DNA of 7,120 nt, taken from contig JABIQT010001053.1 in NCBI GenBank assembly GCA_018667995.1, forward strand, positions 1 to 7,120, given 5' to 3'. Made by a program: the position numbers and the translations under genes. Below the pieces are notes generated by a model. The model was given only the letters and a program-made list of their open reading frames with translations. It was not told where the DNA came from and did not search any database. Numbering within the stretch: the first letter of the stretch is position 1; every line of letters begins with the position of its first letter. Source of the stretch: Candidatus Latescibacterota bacterium. Its GTDB lineage: Bacteria; JAAXHH01; JABIQT01. Shown piece after piece: positions 1 to 6,832 of this stretch.

Positions 1-221
1 ATGGCCTGCTGGTAGGAGGCTGCGGCTTCATTGAACATGTCCTGCCTATACAATGCGTTGCCCTTATTGTAGTGGACTTCAGGCGCTTCAGGATGCTCCA
101 CCTCGGCTTCCTCGTACGCGCTGAGGGCCTCGGGATACTGTTGAGAATTGTAGTATTCATTTCCTTTTGTGGTCTGGTCAAAGATCAAAAGAGACAGAAC
201 GAGCATCAGTGGTATGGTCAT
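1..221 (-). CDS. batC: BatC-like TPR protein, N-terminal fragment (3' end outside window)
   Basis: The first 73 residues of a TPR protein whose frame runs open to the window edge. It starts MTIPLMLVLSLLIFDQ, a short hydrophobic stretch that could be a signal or anchor but has no Lys or Arg ahead of it. Two TPR units follow. The first, about residues 19-43, has KGNEYYNSQQYPEALSAYEE; the second, from about 47, has HYNKGNALYRQDMFNEAAAS. The spaced G-N-x-x-Y ... Y-x-x-A ... Y-x-x-A pattern is that of TPR helices, and N-x-GNAxY is common in BatB/BatC-type TPR proteins. A TPR gene directly after BatB is the classic Bat order, so it probably scaffolds interactions with the VWA proteins in the periplasm or at the membrane. 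Its full length and any further domains cannot be seen. In some lineages the TPR part is fused to BatB; here it is a separate gene. Confidence 0.8.
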   Translation of the reverse strand, partial: MTIPLMLVLSLLIFDQTTKGNEYYNSQQYPEALSAYEEAEVEHPEAPEVHYNKGNALYRQDMFNEAAASYQQA

Positions 222-228
222 AGTTAGA

Positions 229-232
229 CTCC
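229..232 (-). promoter_or_regulatory. Shine-Dalgarno site fixing the TPR gene start
   Basis: On the minus strand GGAG lies 7 nt before the ATG at 221, in the 21-bp gap after the BatB stop. An in-frame TAA (the BatB stop itself, 243-245) closes the frame upstream, and no other start codon lies between. The ATG at 221 is therefore the most upstream start available. Confidence 0.65.
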
Positions 233-242
233 GGGCGACATG

Positions 243-1271
243 TTATTCAAACCTGCCCGCCCATGTTTTCTCCGGATCTATCCGCTCCGACATCATAGAT
301 TCGAGGAAGATCATCATCAGACAGACGACAAGCAGGAACTGGAATCGTTCCTCGTAGTGCGTCACTTCGCGGGATTCGAATTCAGATTTCTCGAGTTCGG
401 CGATCTCATTGTAGATCTCGTCAACTTCTTGTTCCGCCAAAGTGGATCGATAGTATTGCCCTGAGGTGCTTGCCGCTATTCTTTCCAGTGTCAGTTCATC
501 CAGTCGACTCATAACGACTGAACCGCTGTCGTCCCGCTTCACATCCGATGTATTTCCATTCGACTTTCGAAGGGGAATCGGTTCTCCGGTCGACGTCCCT
601 ATCCCAATAGGATATATGCGAATATCGAGCTGCGCCGCGTTCTCCGCTGCGGCTACGGGCTCGCCCTCATGGTCTTCACCGTCGGTAAGTAGCACGATGA
701 CCCGCTGTCCTTTGCCTTGCTCATGAAACGACTTCGTCGCGAGCTCCAAGGCTTCACCAATGGCGGTTCCCTGTGCGGAGATAGTTTCCGTGTCAAGGCC
801 GTCCAGAAAGAGCCGTACCGCACTGTAGTCTGTGGTCATGGGGCACTGCAGATAGGCCGCGCCTGCGAAAGCTACAATTCCGATCCGATCGCCCTGTAGC
901 CGGTCTACCAGAGTCCTGACGGCCTGTTTGGCCCGAATCAGTCTATTGGGTTTGACATCCTCCGCCAGCATACTGGTCGATACGTCGAGGGCAACCATAA
1001 TCTCTATGCCCTCCCGCTTCACTACTTCTGTACGCGCGCCGAATTGAGGCCGGGCAGCGGCAAGAATGCCGAATGTGATTCCCAAGACGATCAGGCCGGC
1101 CTTGATCCTCTGCCTACGAAAGCTCGTGGTTCGGCTTAGTTTGAGCAGCAGGTCGCGGTTTCCAAATTTCTGGAATGCCTCGGCTTTCTTCTTAAAGGCA
1201 AATGCGTAGAAAACGAGCAACAATGGTACCAAGCCCAGGGCGTAGAGAAATTCAGAATTTGCGAATCTCAT
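243..1271 (-). CDS. batB: BatB-type VWA-domain membrane protein
   Basis: A 342-residue paralogue of the preceding protein with the same plan: N-terminal span (about 8-26), second hydrophobic segment (about 57-73), VWA domain (about 89-290) and a C-terminal span (about 311-326). MIDAS residues are all present: D96-x-S98-x-S100 in LDVSTSM, T169 in AQGTAIG, and D197 in LLTDGEDHEG. The GEPIPL loop and the downstream VVMSRLDE segment are typical of BatB, as is the position just before a TPR gene. After the last span a charged cytoplasmic tail of about 15 residues (SERIDPEKTWAGRFE) follows. ATG at 1271 is preceded 6 nt upstream by AGGCGG (1278-1283), a one-mismatch Shine-Dalgarno site overlapping the BatA stop. 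Its TAA is in frame with the TPR gene start, 21 bp on. It probably forms a hetero-oligomer with BatA and the TPR protein at the membrane; the paralogy is clear, the partner model comes from the family. Confidence 0.88.
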   Translation of the reverse strand: MRFANSEFLYALGLVPLLLVFYAFAFKKKAEAFQKFGNRDLLLKLSRTTSFRRQRIKAGLIVLGITFGILAAARPQFGARTEVVKREGIEIMVALDVSTSMLAEDVKPNRLIRAKQAVRTLVDRLQGDRIGIVAFAGAAYLQCPMTTDYSAVRLFLDGLDTETISAQGTAIGEALELATKSFHEQGKGQRVIVLLTDGEDHEGEPVAAAENAAQLDIRIYPIGIGTSTGEPIPLRKSNGNTSDVKRDDSGSVVMSRLDELTLERIAASTSGQYYRSTLAEQEVDEIYNEIAELEKSEFESREVTHYEERFQFLLVVCLMMIFLESMMSERIDPEKTWAGRFE

Positions 1272-1281
1272 ATTTTGCCGC

Positions 1282-2292
1282 CTAGGGGAGAGTCCTGAAA
1301 CGAGTTTGCGCCAAAACTGTCTCCAACAGCAGAAGCACGAGAGCCGGAATCAAGAAATACAAGAAAAGCTCGGTATATCGCGTGTATTGAATTGTTTCGA
1401 TTTCCGTTCGTTCCAACGCATCTATCTGTTTGTAAATGGCGGATAGGGCAGCGGCATTGGTAGCTCGGAAGTAGTCACCATCAGTAATACGGGCAATTTC
1501 CTGTAGGGCTCCTTCATCTATTTCCGTTAATAGCAGGCTGCCATCCGAGCCTCGAGCGTAGGTACGCCCGAACATGGGATGGTCCACGGGAATGGGTGCT
1601 CCGCCTTCCTTGCCCACGCCCACAGTATAGACTTTGATACCCATAGCCTTCGCAGCGCGTGCCGCCGTCAACGGATCAATGGCCCCCGTGTTGTTTACAC
1701 CATCCGTCAGTAGGATGACGACTTTACTCTCGGCATCACTCTGGCGAAGTCTGTTTACGGAATTCGCGATACCCATGCCGATGGCGGTACCTTCATCGAC
1801 CATACCGATCTTGATGTCATCCATCAATCCTGTCAACACGTTGTAATCGAGGGTCAGAGGACATTGGGTAAAGCTCTGTCCGCCAAAGACGACCAGCCCA
1901 ATCCGGTCTGTCGTGCGCCCTTTTATGAACTCCGTGATTACTTGTTTGGCTACGTACAATCTGTTCTGAGGTTTGAAGTCCTCAGCCCTCATACTACCGG
2001 AAATGTCGAGGGTAAGTATGATATCGATGCCTTCGCTGATTACTTCCTCCCCGGTAAGTCCCGACTGAGGCCGTGCCAGCGCGATCACCCCGATAAGCAC
2101 TGCCAGAATTCGGATTACAGGCAAGATGCGGCGATACTTCACAGCGGCTGAGGGAGCCAAATTGCTGATCACGCCTAGGTCCGGGAATCTCAGACTTCCC
2201 CGCTTCTGTCGGCTGGCTCTCACGTAATACCAGACCATCAGCGGGATGAACGACAATAGGACTAGGAAGAGAGGGCTTGCGAATCGTATCAT
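1282..2292 (-). CDS. batA: BatA-type VWA-domain membrane protein
   Basis: A 336-residue protein with two N-terminal hydrophobic segments (about 5-24 and 56-73), a VWA domain (about 89-290) and a C-terminal span (about 309-327). The metal-binding MIDAS site is complete: D96-x-S98-x-S100 in LDISGSM, T169 in DEGTAIG, and D197 in LLTDGVNNTG. ALARPQ at 71-76, directly before the VWA domain, is typical of Bat proteins, as is the GAPIPV loop near 231-236. Bat VWA proteins are thought to work with MoxR AAA+ ATPases as a metal-dependent scaffold or chaperone for envelope proteins; no MoxR gene is in the window. The start overlaps the previous stop (ATGA, 2289-2292) and lacks a clear ribosome binding site, so translation probably depends on the BatD-like gene. 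The next VWA gene begins 10 bp after its TAG. The symbol rests on domain layout and order, not on a tested orthologue. Confidence 0.88.
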   Translation of the reverse strand: MIRFASPLFLVLLSFIPLMVWYYVRASRQKRGSLRFPDLGVISNLAPSAAVKYRRILPVIRILAVLIGVIALARPQSGLTGEEVISEGIDIILTLDISGSMRAEDFKPQNRLYVAKQVITEFIKGRTTDRIGLVVFGGQSFTQCPLTLDYNVLTGLMDDIKIGMVDEGTAIGMGIANSVNRLRQSDAESKVVILLTDGVNNTGAIDPLTAARAAKAMGIKVYTVGVGKEGGAPIPVDHPMFGRTYARGSDGSLLLTEIDEGALQEIARITDGDYFRATNAAALSAIYKQIDALERTEIETIQYTRYTELFLYFLIPALVLLLLETVLAQTRFRTLP

Positions 2293-3317
2293 GGGCTTGA
2301 AGAAACCACGGCCTCTGATGGACCTTCTACCGGCACCGGAATGTCCAGGACGAGTTTGGTGGCGGTGACTAAAGTCTGTACGCGATTGATTGTCTGGTGT
2401 TGAAGCGTTTTGGTTGGAATATATCGAGCGAATTTAACCAGGTCGCACTCTCCCAGCAGGTTCGCCAAAAGTTCACGATCCGTATCCCTGAAATCCTTAT
2501 CATTGAGGCCTTCCAGGAGCTCGGTTGTGGTGATCTCCATGGCCAGAATCTGGTATCGCCGAGACAGATACCGACGGATGATCTCTGAGAGCTCCGTGTA
2601 GTGGTTTGCCACCATCCCCTGATCCACCAAGCCCTTTTCTGCCAAGCTTGCCAGTTCCTCGTACGCCAATTCATGGGCCGGCTTCCGAGCCTCGGCAGCG
2701 GGGGCCTCTGGAACGGCCTCTTCGCGGCCCCTGCGCCTGTAATAGTAGACTGCGGCTGCCACAAGTGCGAGCATTAATCCAAGGGATGTAACCCAGACGT
2801 ACCAAGGTATGCTATCGGGCAATTCGGCCGGGTCCTTCAAGTCTCTGATGTCCGTGGCCTCATCATCGATCACGCTGACTACCGCGATCTCCAAAGAGTC
2901 CGCGATGGCCAGGCGTGAGGCATCGCTTTCCCTGGCACTCACTGTTAGCGTATATGGTAGTTCGAAGGGGGGAATGGTATGGGCACCGACTTCAAATACA
3001 GTTAGCGCGTAACGCAGCGTATCCGCAAATTGCCCATTATCGATGGCATGCGGACCATCATGTTCAAATGACCGTACATCAAATGGGCCTATGGTCTTTG
3101 TGAGATCGGGCCATTCCACGACAGCGCTGGGAGGGGAATTTACTACAATGGTATAGATAAGGGCATCGCCTACGGTCATGCGCTCCTGATCAACACGTGC
3201 CGAAATGTGGAGCGAATCCGTCACTGACACCTGCGCAGCGACAGGCGTAGATAAGGCCAGTATCAAGATGACTGGCAAACCGAGACGCAAAAGTCTGCCC
3301 AAAGTCCTCACCCCCAT
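2289..3317 (-). CDS. BatD-like/DUF4381-like membrane protein of the Bat operon
   Basis: A 342-residue protein with a likely cleavable signal peptide (basic RLLRLGLP, hydrophobic core to about residue 24, VAA-Q at 26-29). It has an extracytoplasmic beta-rich domain (about 30-150), a membrane span at about 172-193 followed by YYYRRRGR, an Ala/Pro/Glu linker, and a cytoplasmic helical domain (about 213-322). The N-terminal domain resembles the BatD/oxygen-tolerance type: 'V-x-x-G-D-x-x-x-Y-T-I-x-V' near 48-59 and PPFELPYT near 116-123. The C-terminal part, with AYEELASLAEKGL and YTELSEIIRRYLSRRY, matches the helical region seen in DUF4381-like proteins beside VWA genes. It probably forms a membrane complex with the two VWA proteins that follow. 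The ATG is 1 bp after the previous stop (TAGTATG) without a clear Shine-Dalgarno site, implying coupling. Its TGA overlaps the BatA start as ATGA. The exact family name is less certain than the layout. Confidence 0.75.
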   Translation of the reverse strand: MGVRTLGRLLRLGLPVILILALSTPVAAQVSVTDSLHISARVDQERMTVGDALIYTIVVNSPPSAVVEWPDLTKTIGPFDVRSFEHDGPHAIDNGQFADTLRYALTVFEVGAHTIPPFELPYTLTVSARESDASRLAIADSLEIAVVSVIDDEATDIRDLKDPAELPDSIPWYVWVTSLGLMLALVAAAVYYYRRRGREEAVPEAPAAEARKPAHELAYEELASLAEKGLVDQGMVANHYTELSEIIRRYLSRRYQILAMEITTTELLEGLNDKDFRDTDRELLANLLGECDLVKFARYIPTKTLQHQTINRVQTLVTATKLVLDIPVPVEGPSEAVVSSSP

Positions 3318-3318
3318 A

Positions 3319-5100
3319 CTATATCTTTGGCACCGTGTTATCTACGAGACTGTTCAAACGAGCCAGGAAGGAATTCTTAACCAGCGAGATGACGGGATTA
3401 TCGCGCCGCTTAACGTAGACGAGCGATGCATCACCAGGAAATGCCTTGCCCACCATAAGGGAGTGCCGCTCCTCGGGTACGTTGCTGCGCCCGCCGGAAA
3501 GCAGTGTGACCTCCATTGATGGAGTATTTAGACCAAACCTCGAGAGGTCGGTACCTTCCTCGTCAGACACGAAAATCTGGGTGTAGACAGAATCGAGAGC
3601 ACTGAATGCCTGGCCCACCGAAACAGCGTCGGCATTGCCACTAAAGGGCTCCTCCATCTTCCAAACGGTCTTCTGTTTTTGATCACGACGAACTCTAACC
3701 CGTATATCCCCGCGTACGATCTCAAACATATTTACCTCAAAACCTTTGTACCGGAGCACTTGTCGATCTCGCAGGTCCACGGCGGCAACAGGTAGATGGC
3801 GGAAGCCTGTTGCGCCGACCCGATAAATCCATTCTTCGTCCAGGTCCCGCACATAGGCGGTAAGGCCGTTATTTGAGACCGTTCCGAATGCGATGCGTGC
3901 CGGAACCAATCTATCCGTTATTTCGCAGGTCACGATTACATTAGGTTGGTCGAGCGCATACTTTTTGAGATTGGCCGTCGTTGCGGGCAGATACTCGTGG
4001 ATCTTCATCACCTCGAGACTATCAAGCAGGCCTGTGATAGTCCGGTCATCTGCTCTGGTCTCTACAGGCGCCAGCATACGCCAATCTTCAAAGGAACGCT
4101 CGACACAACTGACAGACTCGGGCCCGATTTGCAGATCCAACTTCGATATGTTATACGACTTGAAATCAAAGGCCGTCACACGACGATACAAGTTGTGATC
4201 ACGAACGATCTGTTCGAGGTGAACGGGGGAAAGTGAATAGACGGTGTTGAACTCGCTACTCATGGCAAAGAGCTGATTCTTGCCCTGGCCCAAAGAGAGC
4301 GTGGCGTCAACTGTGCCGTCGGCGGAGGTGACGGTCGCGGTTACGAATGGACGGTCCAGACCATATTCACGGAGTGAGGTCGGATTGTCATCCACGAATT
4401 TTAGAGCCCGGACCGATGAGATATTTCCGACAAGATTTATCGTCTCATTGCGCTCCGCAGGAACGTCAAAGGGGCTCTTGACGCGCCAGATCCCCAGTGA
4501 ATCCAAAACGCAAACCAGATCTTGACGTGATATTCTGGATTTCACCGATACCCTGGTGACTTTGTCCCTGTCAATGTGCAACAGCTGTCGGTCGCGCAAT
4601 TCATCTGTCGATTTATCCAGGCGGCTTCGAATTTCTGTAGTCAGCAGGAAGACGCGGCGACTTCCCTCAGCGACCGCATAATATGAAGCGCCCGTGGGCA
4701 TGGCGTCACCCACGTGCAGGACCGAAGGCGCGCTCAAGCCGGCACTGATTTCTATGGTTACAGTCGGAGCGTCGAGTCCGTATTCGGAAAAGTCAGCCGC
4801 CGAATCTACAACGGTACGAGCGGGTGATAAGGTGGTAATCTCGTTAACCAGGGCACCCACCAGCGCCGGATCGGCAGGATACCTGATTGGATCAACGACC
4901 AGCCAGCCGCCAAGAGGAATCTTCTCCAAGGTAGTCGCCTGCCCACCAGTCCTCACAACAACGCTGTTTACTGACTCTTGAGATATATCGAATACTGTTT
5001 CCGCTGCCGCGTCAGTATCGTTGCCATACTCGTACAAGTAGAAATAGCCCGCCAAGAGGAGCAGCAGTCCTCCGAGCAATGCCGTGGTCCGAAAATTCAC
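3319..5100 (-). CDS. Membrane-anchored protein with four DUF4340-like modules
   Basis: A 593-residue protein that starts with GTG and has one N-terminal membrane segment (about residues 6-23, rich in L and G); the rest is predicted extracytoplasmic. Four successive modules can be read by eye. Each has a tryptophan opening a strand (W66, W205, W340, W480) followed 41-42 residues later by a Y/F-[GA]-L-[DN] signature (YGLD at 107, YGLD at 246, YALD at 381, FGLN at 522) and then a beta-rich stretch. Modules end in a charged linker such as LRDRQLL (168-174) or LRDRQVL (443-449). DUF4340 proteins commonly follow permease and GldG-like genes and are thought to be extracytoplasmic parts of that exporter, with no known enzymatic activity. 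Here the gene has its own strong ribosome binding site. Its TAG stop is 1 bp before the BatD-like start, physically linking the ABC and Bat modules. Family assignment is strong; the biochemical role is unknown. Confidence 0.88.
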   Translation of the reverse strand: MNFRTTALLGGLLLLLAGYFYLYEYGNDTDAAAETVFDISQESVNSVVVRTGGQATTLEKIPLGGWLVVDPIRYPADPALVGALVNEITTLSPARTVVDSAADFSEYGLDAPTVTIEISAGLSAPSVLHVGDAMPTGASYYAVAEGSRRVFLLTTEIRSRLDKSTDELRDRQLLHIDRDKVTRVSVKSRISRQDLVCVLDSLGIWRVKSPFDVPAERNETINLVGNISSVRALKFVDDNPTSLREYGLDRPFVTATVTSADGTVDATLSLGQGKNQLFAMSSEFNTVYSLSPVHLEQIVRDHNLYRRVTAFDFKSYNISKLDLQIGPESVSCVERSFEDWRMLAPVETRADDRTITGLLDSLEVMKIHEYLPATTANLKKYALDQPNVIVTCEITDRLVPARIAFGTVSNNGLTAYVRDLDEEWIYRVGATGFRHLPVAAVDLRDRQVLRYKGFEVNMFEIVRGDIRVRVRRDQKQKTVWKMEEPFSGNADAVSVGQAFSALDSVYTQIFVSDEEGTDLSRFGLNTPSMEVTLLSGGRSNVPEERHSLMVGKAFPGDASLVYVKRRDNPVISLVKNSFLARLNSLVDNTVPKI

Positions 5101-5105
5101 CCTAC

Positions 5106-5111
5106 CCTCCT
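5106..5111 (-). promoter_or_regulatory. Consensus Shine-Dalgarno site for the DUF4340 gene
   Basis: On the minus strand AGGAGG stands 5 nt before the GTG at 5100. It is the strongest ribosome binding site in the window. It supports GTG as the true start and suggests independent, efficient initiation here, unlike the next two genes, which appear to be coupled to their upstream neighbours. Confidence 0.8.
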
Positions 5112-5157
5112 AGAATAAATCTCACTACTAGCGATTACACTGATTCTGGACTGGTAC

Positions 5158-5185
5158 TGGCGCATTCGCTCCACAAACTGCGCCA
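5158..5185 (-). repeat. Perfect 7-bp inverted repeat (possible RNA hairpin)
   Basis: TGGCGCA at 5158-5164 and its exact reverse complement TGCGCCA at 5179-5185 are separated by 14 nt. Flanking bases do not extend the pairing. In the transcript this could form a small GC-rich hairpin between the GldG-like and DUF4340 genes. No run of U follows, so rho-independent termination is unlikely. An mRNA-processing or stability element, or an operator, is possible. With only 7 paired bases, chance remains a real explanation. Confidence 0.35.
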
Positions 5186-5214
5186 TGGAAGATCATCGAA
5201 CGAAGAGTCAATCC

Positions 5215-6828
5215 CTATCGCCGTTTCCAGTAAACCACGCCACCGAGCAGCAGCACACAGAGTGGCGCCAGAATCACCGTGAATATCATGATCGATGAAA
5301 GCTGACTGGTCGATATCTGGACCAGTCGGGTATCACTGGATTTGGGACGGATGGCGATCAGGTCTTCTTCCTGAGACAGCCAGTTGATGGCGTTCATGAC
5401 GAAATCGCCGTTACCCCACTGGCGGAAGTAGGCATTGGCCGCGAACGTGGAATTACCTACCGCGACAATTCTTGTTTTGATTTCGTGCTCGTCGGGACGT
5501 AGCGCGAGCTGTTGAGGCGTAAGAGTTGCCATGTCCTGTCGGGCCAGTTTCCTAGGCACAGCCGTTATGGCTAGAGCCACCGATATGGGACCGACACGAT
5601 CTCGACCAGGGTCAAGCTCGGGGGCGAATTCTTTGGCCTCGTCCATACTTTGAGGTAAAGAAGTCTCTGCCCAGCTGCGGTCGCTGGTCATAGCGATGGT
5701 CTGAATCTCAACTGTATCATCGGAGGCAATAGCGGCCTGCATAGATCTCACACCCGGAAAGACACTGGGGGTGAGATTGCGGGTAATGTCATGTGCCGGG
5801 AAGTTATTTACTACAGGCGCCAATGGTCCCATTCCGATCATCCGTCCCGTGGCACTGGGATCCACAACCACATCGTCACCAATGGTGATATACCACGGAT
5901 CGAGCATGTTGCCCAGATCTACCTGCTCCAAAGGAGAATCAGGGTTCAACATGAACAGCGCACGACCGCCCCTGTCCAAATACTCTGTAATGGCTGCTTT
6001 CTCGTGGTTCAACAGGTTCTTCTTGGGGCCGGCTACAATCAGTACGTTGCAGTTGGCGGGTATAGCCATTTCGGTGAGTAGCGATATCGAATTCACCGTG
6101 TAGGATTGATTCAGAAGAGATTGGCGCAGCTGGCTGTAACCGATGTGATCGGTTGTGTTGATGTTGTGTTCGCCATGCCCTTCGAGAAAATAGATGGCCT
6201 TCTGCTCTCCGCGAGTCACTTTTACCAGCGCGTTAGTGATGGCTTCTTCGTTGGTTCTTGTGACGTGCTCGGCCTTACCGTTGGCTTCGAAAACAACCGT
6301 ACCCGTCTGCGCAAGATTGTACTGGCGCGCCACACTGGGTTCCCGGACCGGATCAAAGAACTCATAGGTGATTCGCTTGGAGTGGTATTGATACTGATTG
6401 AGTAGGTCATTGAGGGCGAATTGCATGCCGGACTCAGGCTCACCAGACCGAAAGAAGCCAATGATGTGTACATCGGTGTCGAGATCAGCCAGCACGTTCG
6501 TAGTAAGATCTGAGAGACTGAACCGTTCAGTTGAGGTGGTATCGATCCGCTTCGAATATCGTACGCCAATCAGGTTTATAAATGAGAGAATGCCGATTAC
6601 GATTACGACCAGTGCTGCGGCATTTGCTCCGTAGCGCGTGGAACGCAATTCAAGACGGTCACGTACCATGCCCCACTCTACTATAGCAAATGTAGCGATC
6701 ATTGCTATACCTACGAACAGTGTAAGCAGAACCGACGTTTCGGTCACGACTTCAGTAGCGTAGAAGTATGTGCCCAGTAGGACGAGGACAACGCCAAGAT
6801 ATCCGCATATTGATGCGACTTGTTTCAT
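5215..6828 (-). CDS. GldG-family ABC transporter auxiliary membrane protein
   Basis: A 537-residue protein of the GldG family (uncharacterised ABC transport component linked to gliding motility). Three N-terminal membrane spans are visible at about residues 5-23, 31-52 and 70-88. A large extracytoplasmic region (about 89-505) follows, and a last span lies at about 509-533 before a basic WKRR end. Family hallmarks are the segment RIDTTSTERFSLSDLT just after span 3, FLEGHGEHN near 214-222, LNPDSP near 304-309, and GNSTFAANAYF plus GNGDFVMNAINWL near 448-474. The extracytoplasmic part is of the type placed in the glutamine-amidotransferase-like fold, but no catalytic triad is evident, so binding rather than catalysis is likely. 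The ATG at 6828 follows the permease stop by 4 bp; GGAGG at 6839-6843 sits about 10 nt upstream within the permease gene's end. The next gene is 114 bp downstream. The presumed role is an extracytoplasmic partner of the permease; the substrate is unknown. Confidence 0.9.
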   Translation of the reverse strand: MKQVASICGYLGVVLVLLGTYFYATEVVTETSVLLTLFVGIAMIATFAIVEWGMVRDRLELRSTRYGANAAALVVIVIGILSFINLIGVRYSKRIDTTSTERFSLSDLTTNVLADLDTDVHIIGFFRSGEPESGMQFALNDLLNQYQYHSKRITYEFFDPVREPSVARQYNLAQTGTVVFEANGKAEHVTRTNEEAITNALVKVTRGEQKAIYFLEGHGEHNINTTDHIGYSQLRQSLLNQSYTVNSISLLTEMAIPANCNVLIVAGPKKNLLNHEKAAITEYLDRGGRALFMLNPDSPLEQVDLGNMLDPWYITIGDDVVVDPSATGRMIGMGPLAPVVNNFPAHDITRNLTPSVFPGVRSMQAAIASDDTVEIQTIAMTSDRSWAETSLPQSMDEAKEFAPELDPGRDRVGPISVALAITAVPRKLARQDMATLTPQQLALRPDEHEIKTRIVAVGNSTFAANAYFRQWGNGDFVMNAINWLSQEEDLIAIRPKSSDTRLVQISTSQLSSIMIFTVILAPLCVLLLGGVVYWKRR

Positions 6829-6832
6829 GAAT

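Larger units (their letters stand above)
5101..5214 (-). other. Only sizeable intergenic gap, with leader-like sequence before the DUF4340 gene
   Basis: These 114 bp separate the GldG-like stop from the DUF4340 GTG start, in a cluster where other gaps are 21 bp or less. No open frame of credible length on the minus strand fills it. It contains a perfect 7-bp inverted repeat and a consensus Shine-Dalgarno site, annotated separately. A TTGACT hexamer lies near the upstream end on the minus strand, but no good -10 box follows at normal spacing. A secondary promoter is therefore possible but unsupported. No T-tract follows the hairpin, so it is not a standard intrinsic terminator. Confidence 0.7.

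Noticed and set aside
2369-2764. Minus-strand open frame of 131 codons inside the BatD-like gene
   Set aside because: It is an alternative frame of the same strand. The translation is rich in W, R, S and T without a sensible domain, whereas the main frame has a signal peptide, a membrane span and family motifs.
3205-3519. Plus-strand open frame of 104 codons across the DUF4340/BatD-like junction
   Set aside because: It is antisense to the ends of two confident genes, and its translation shows no recognisable domain or membrane pattern.
5126-5136. 11-bp match on the minus strand (AATCGCTAGTA) to a conserved 16S rRNA segment
   Set aside because: The match does not continue on either side, and an 11-base identity in a 7-kb window examined freely is weak. 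There is no rRNA gene here.
5158-5185. Inverted repeat considered as an intrinsic terminator after the GldG-like gene
   Set aside because: The stem is only 7 bp with a 14-nt loop, and no T-run follows on the minus strand.
5101-5214. Promoter for the DUF4340 gene (TTGACT-like hexamer near the upstream end; TTATTCTA near the start codon)
   Set aside because: The two elements are far outside normal spacing, and neither has a good partner at about 17 bp. No Bacteroidota-type TTTG/TAnnTTTG pair was found either.
5771-6103. Plus-strand open frame of 110 codons inside the GldG-like gene, with another overlapping one at 5791-6081
   Set aside because: Both lie fully antisense to a well-recognised gene, have no family-like features, and overlap each other in different frames. 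They are shadows of the coding strand.
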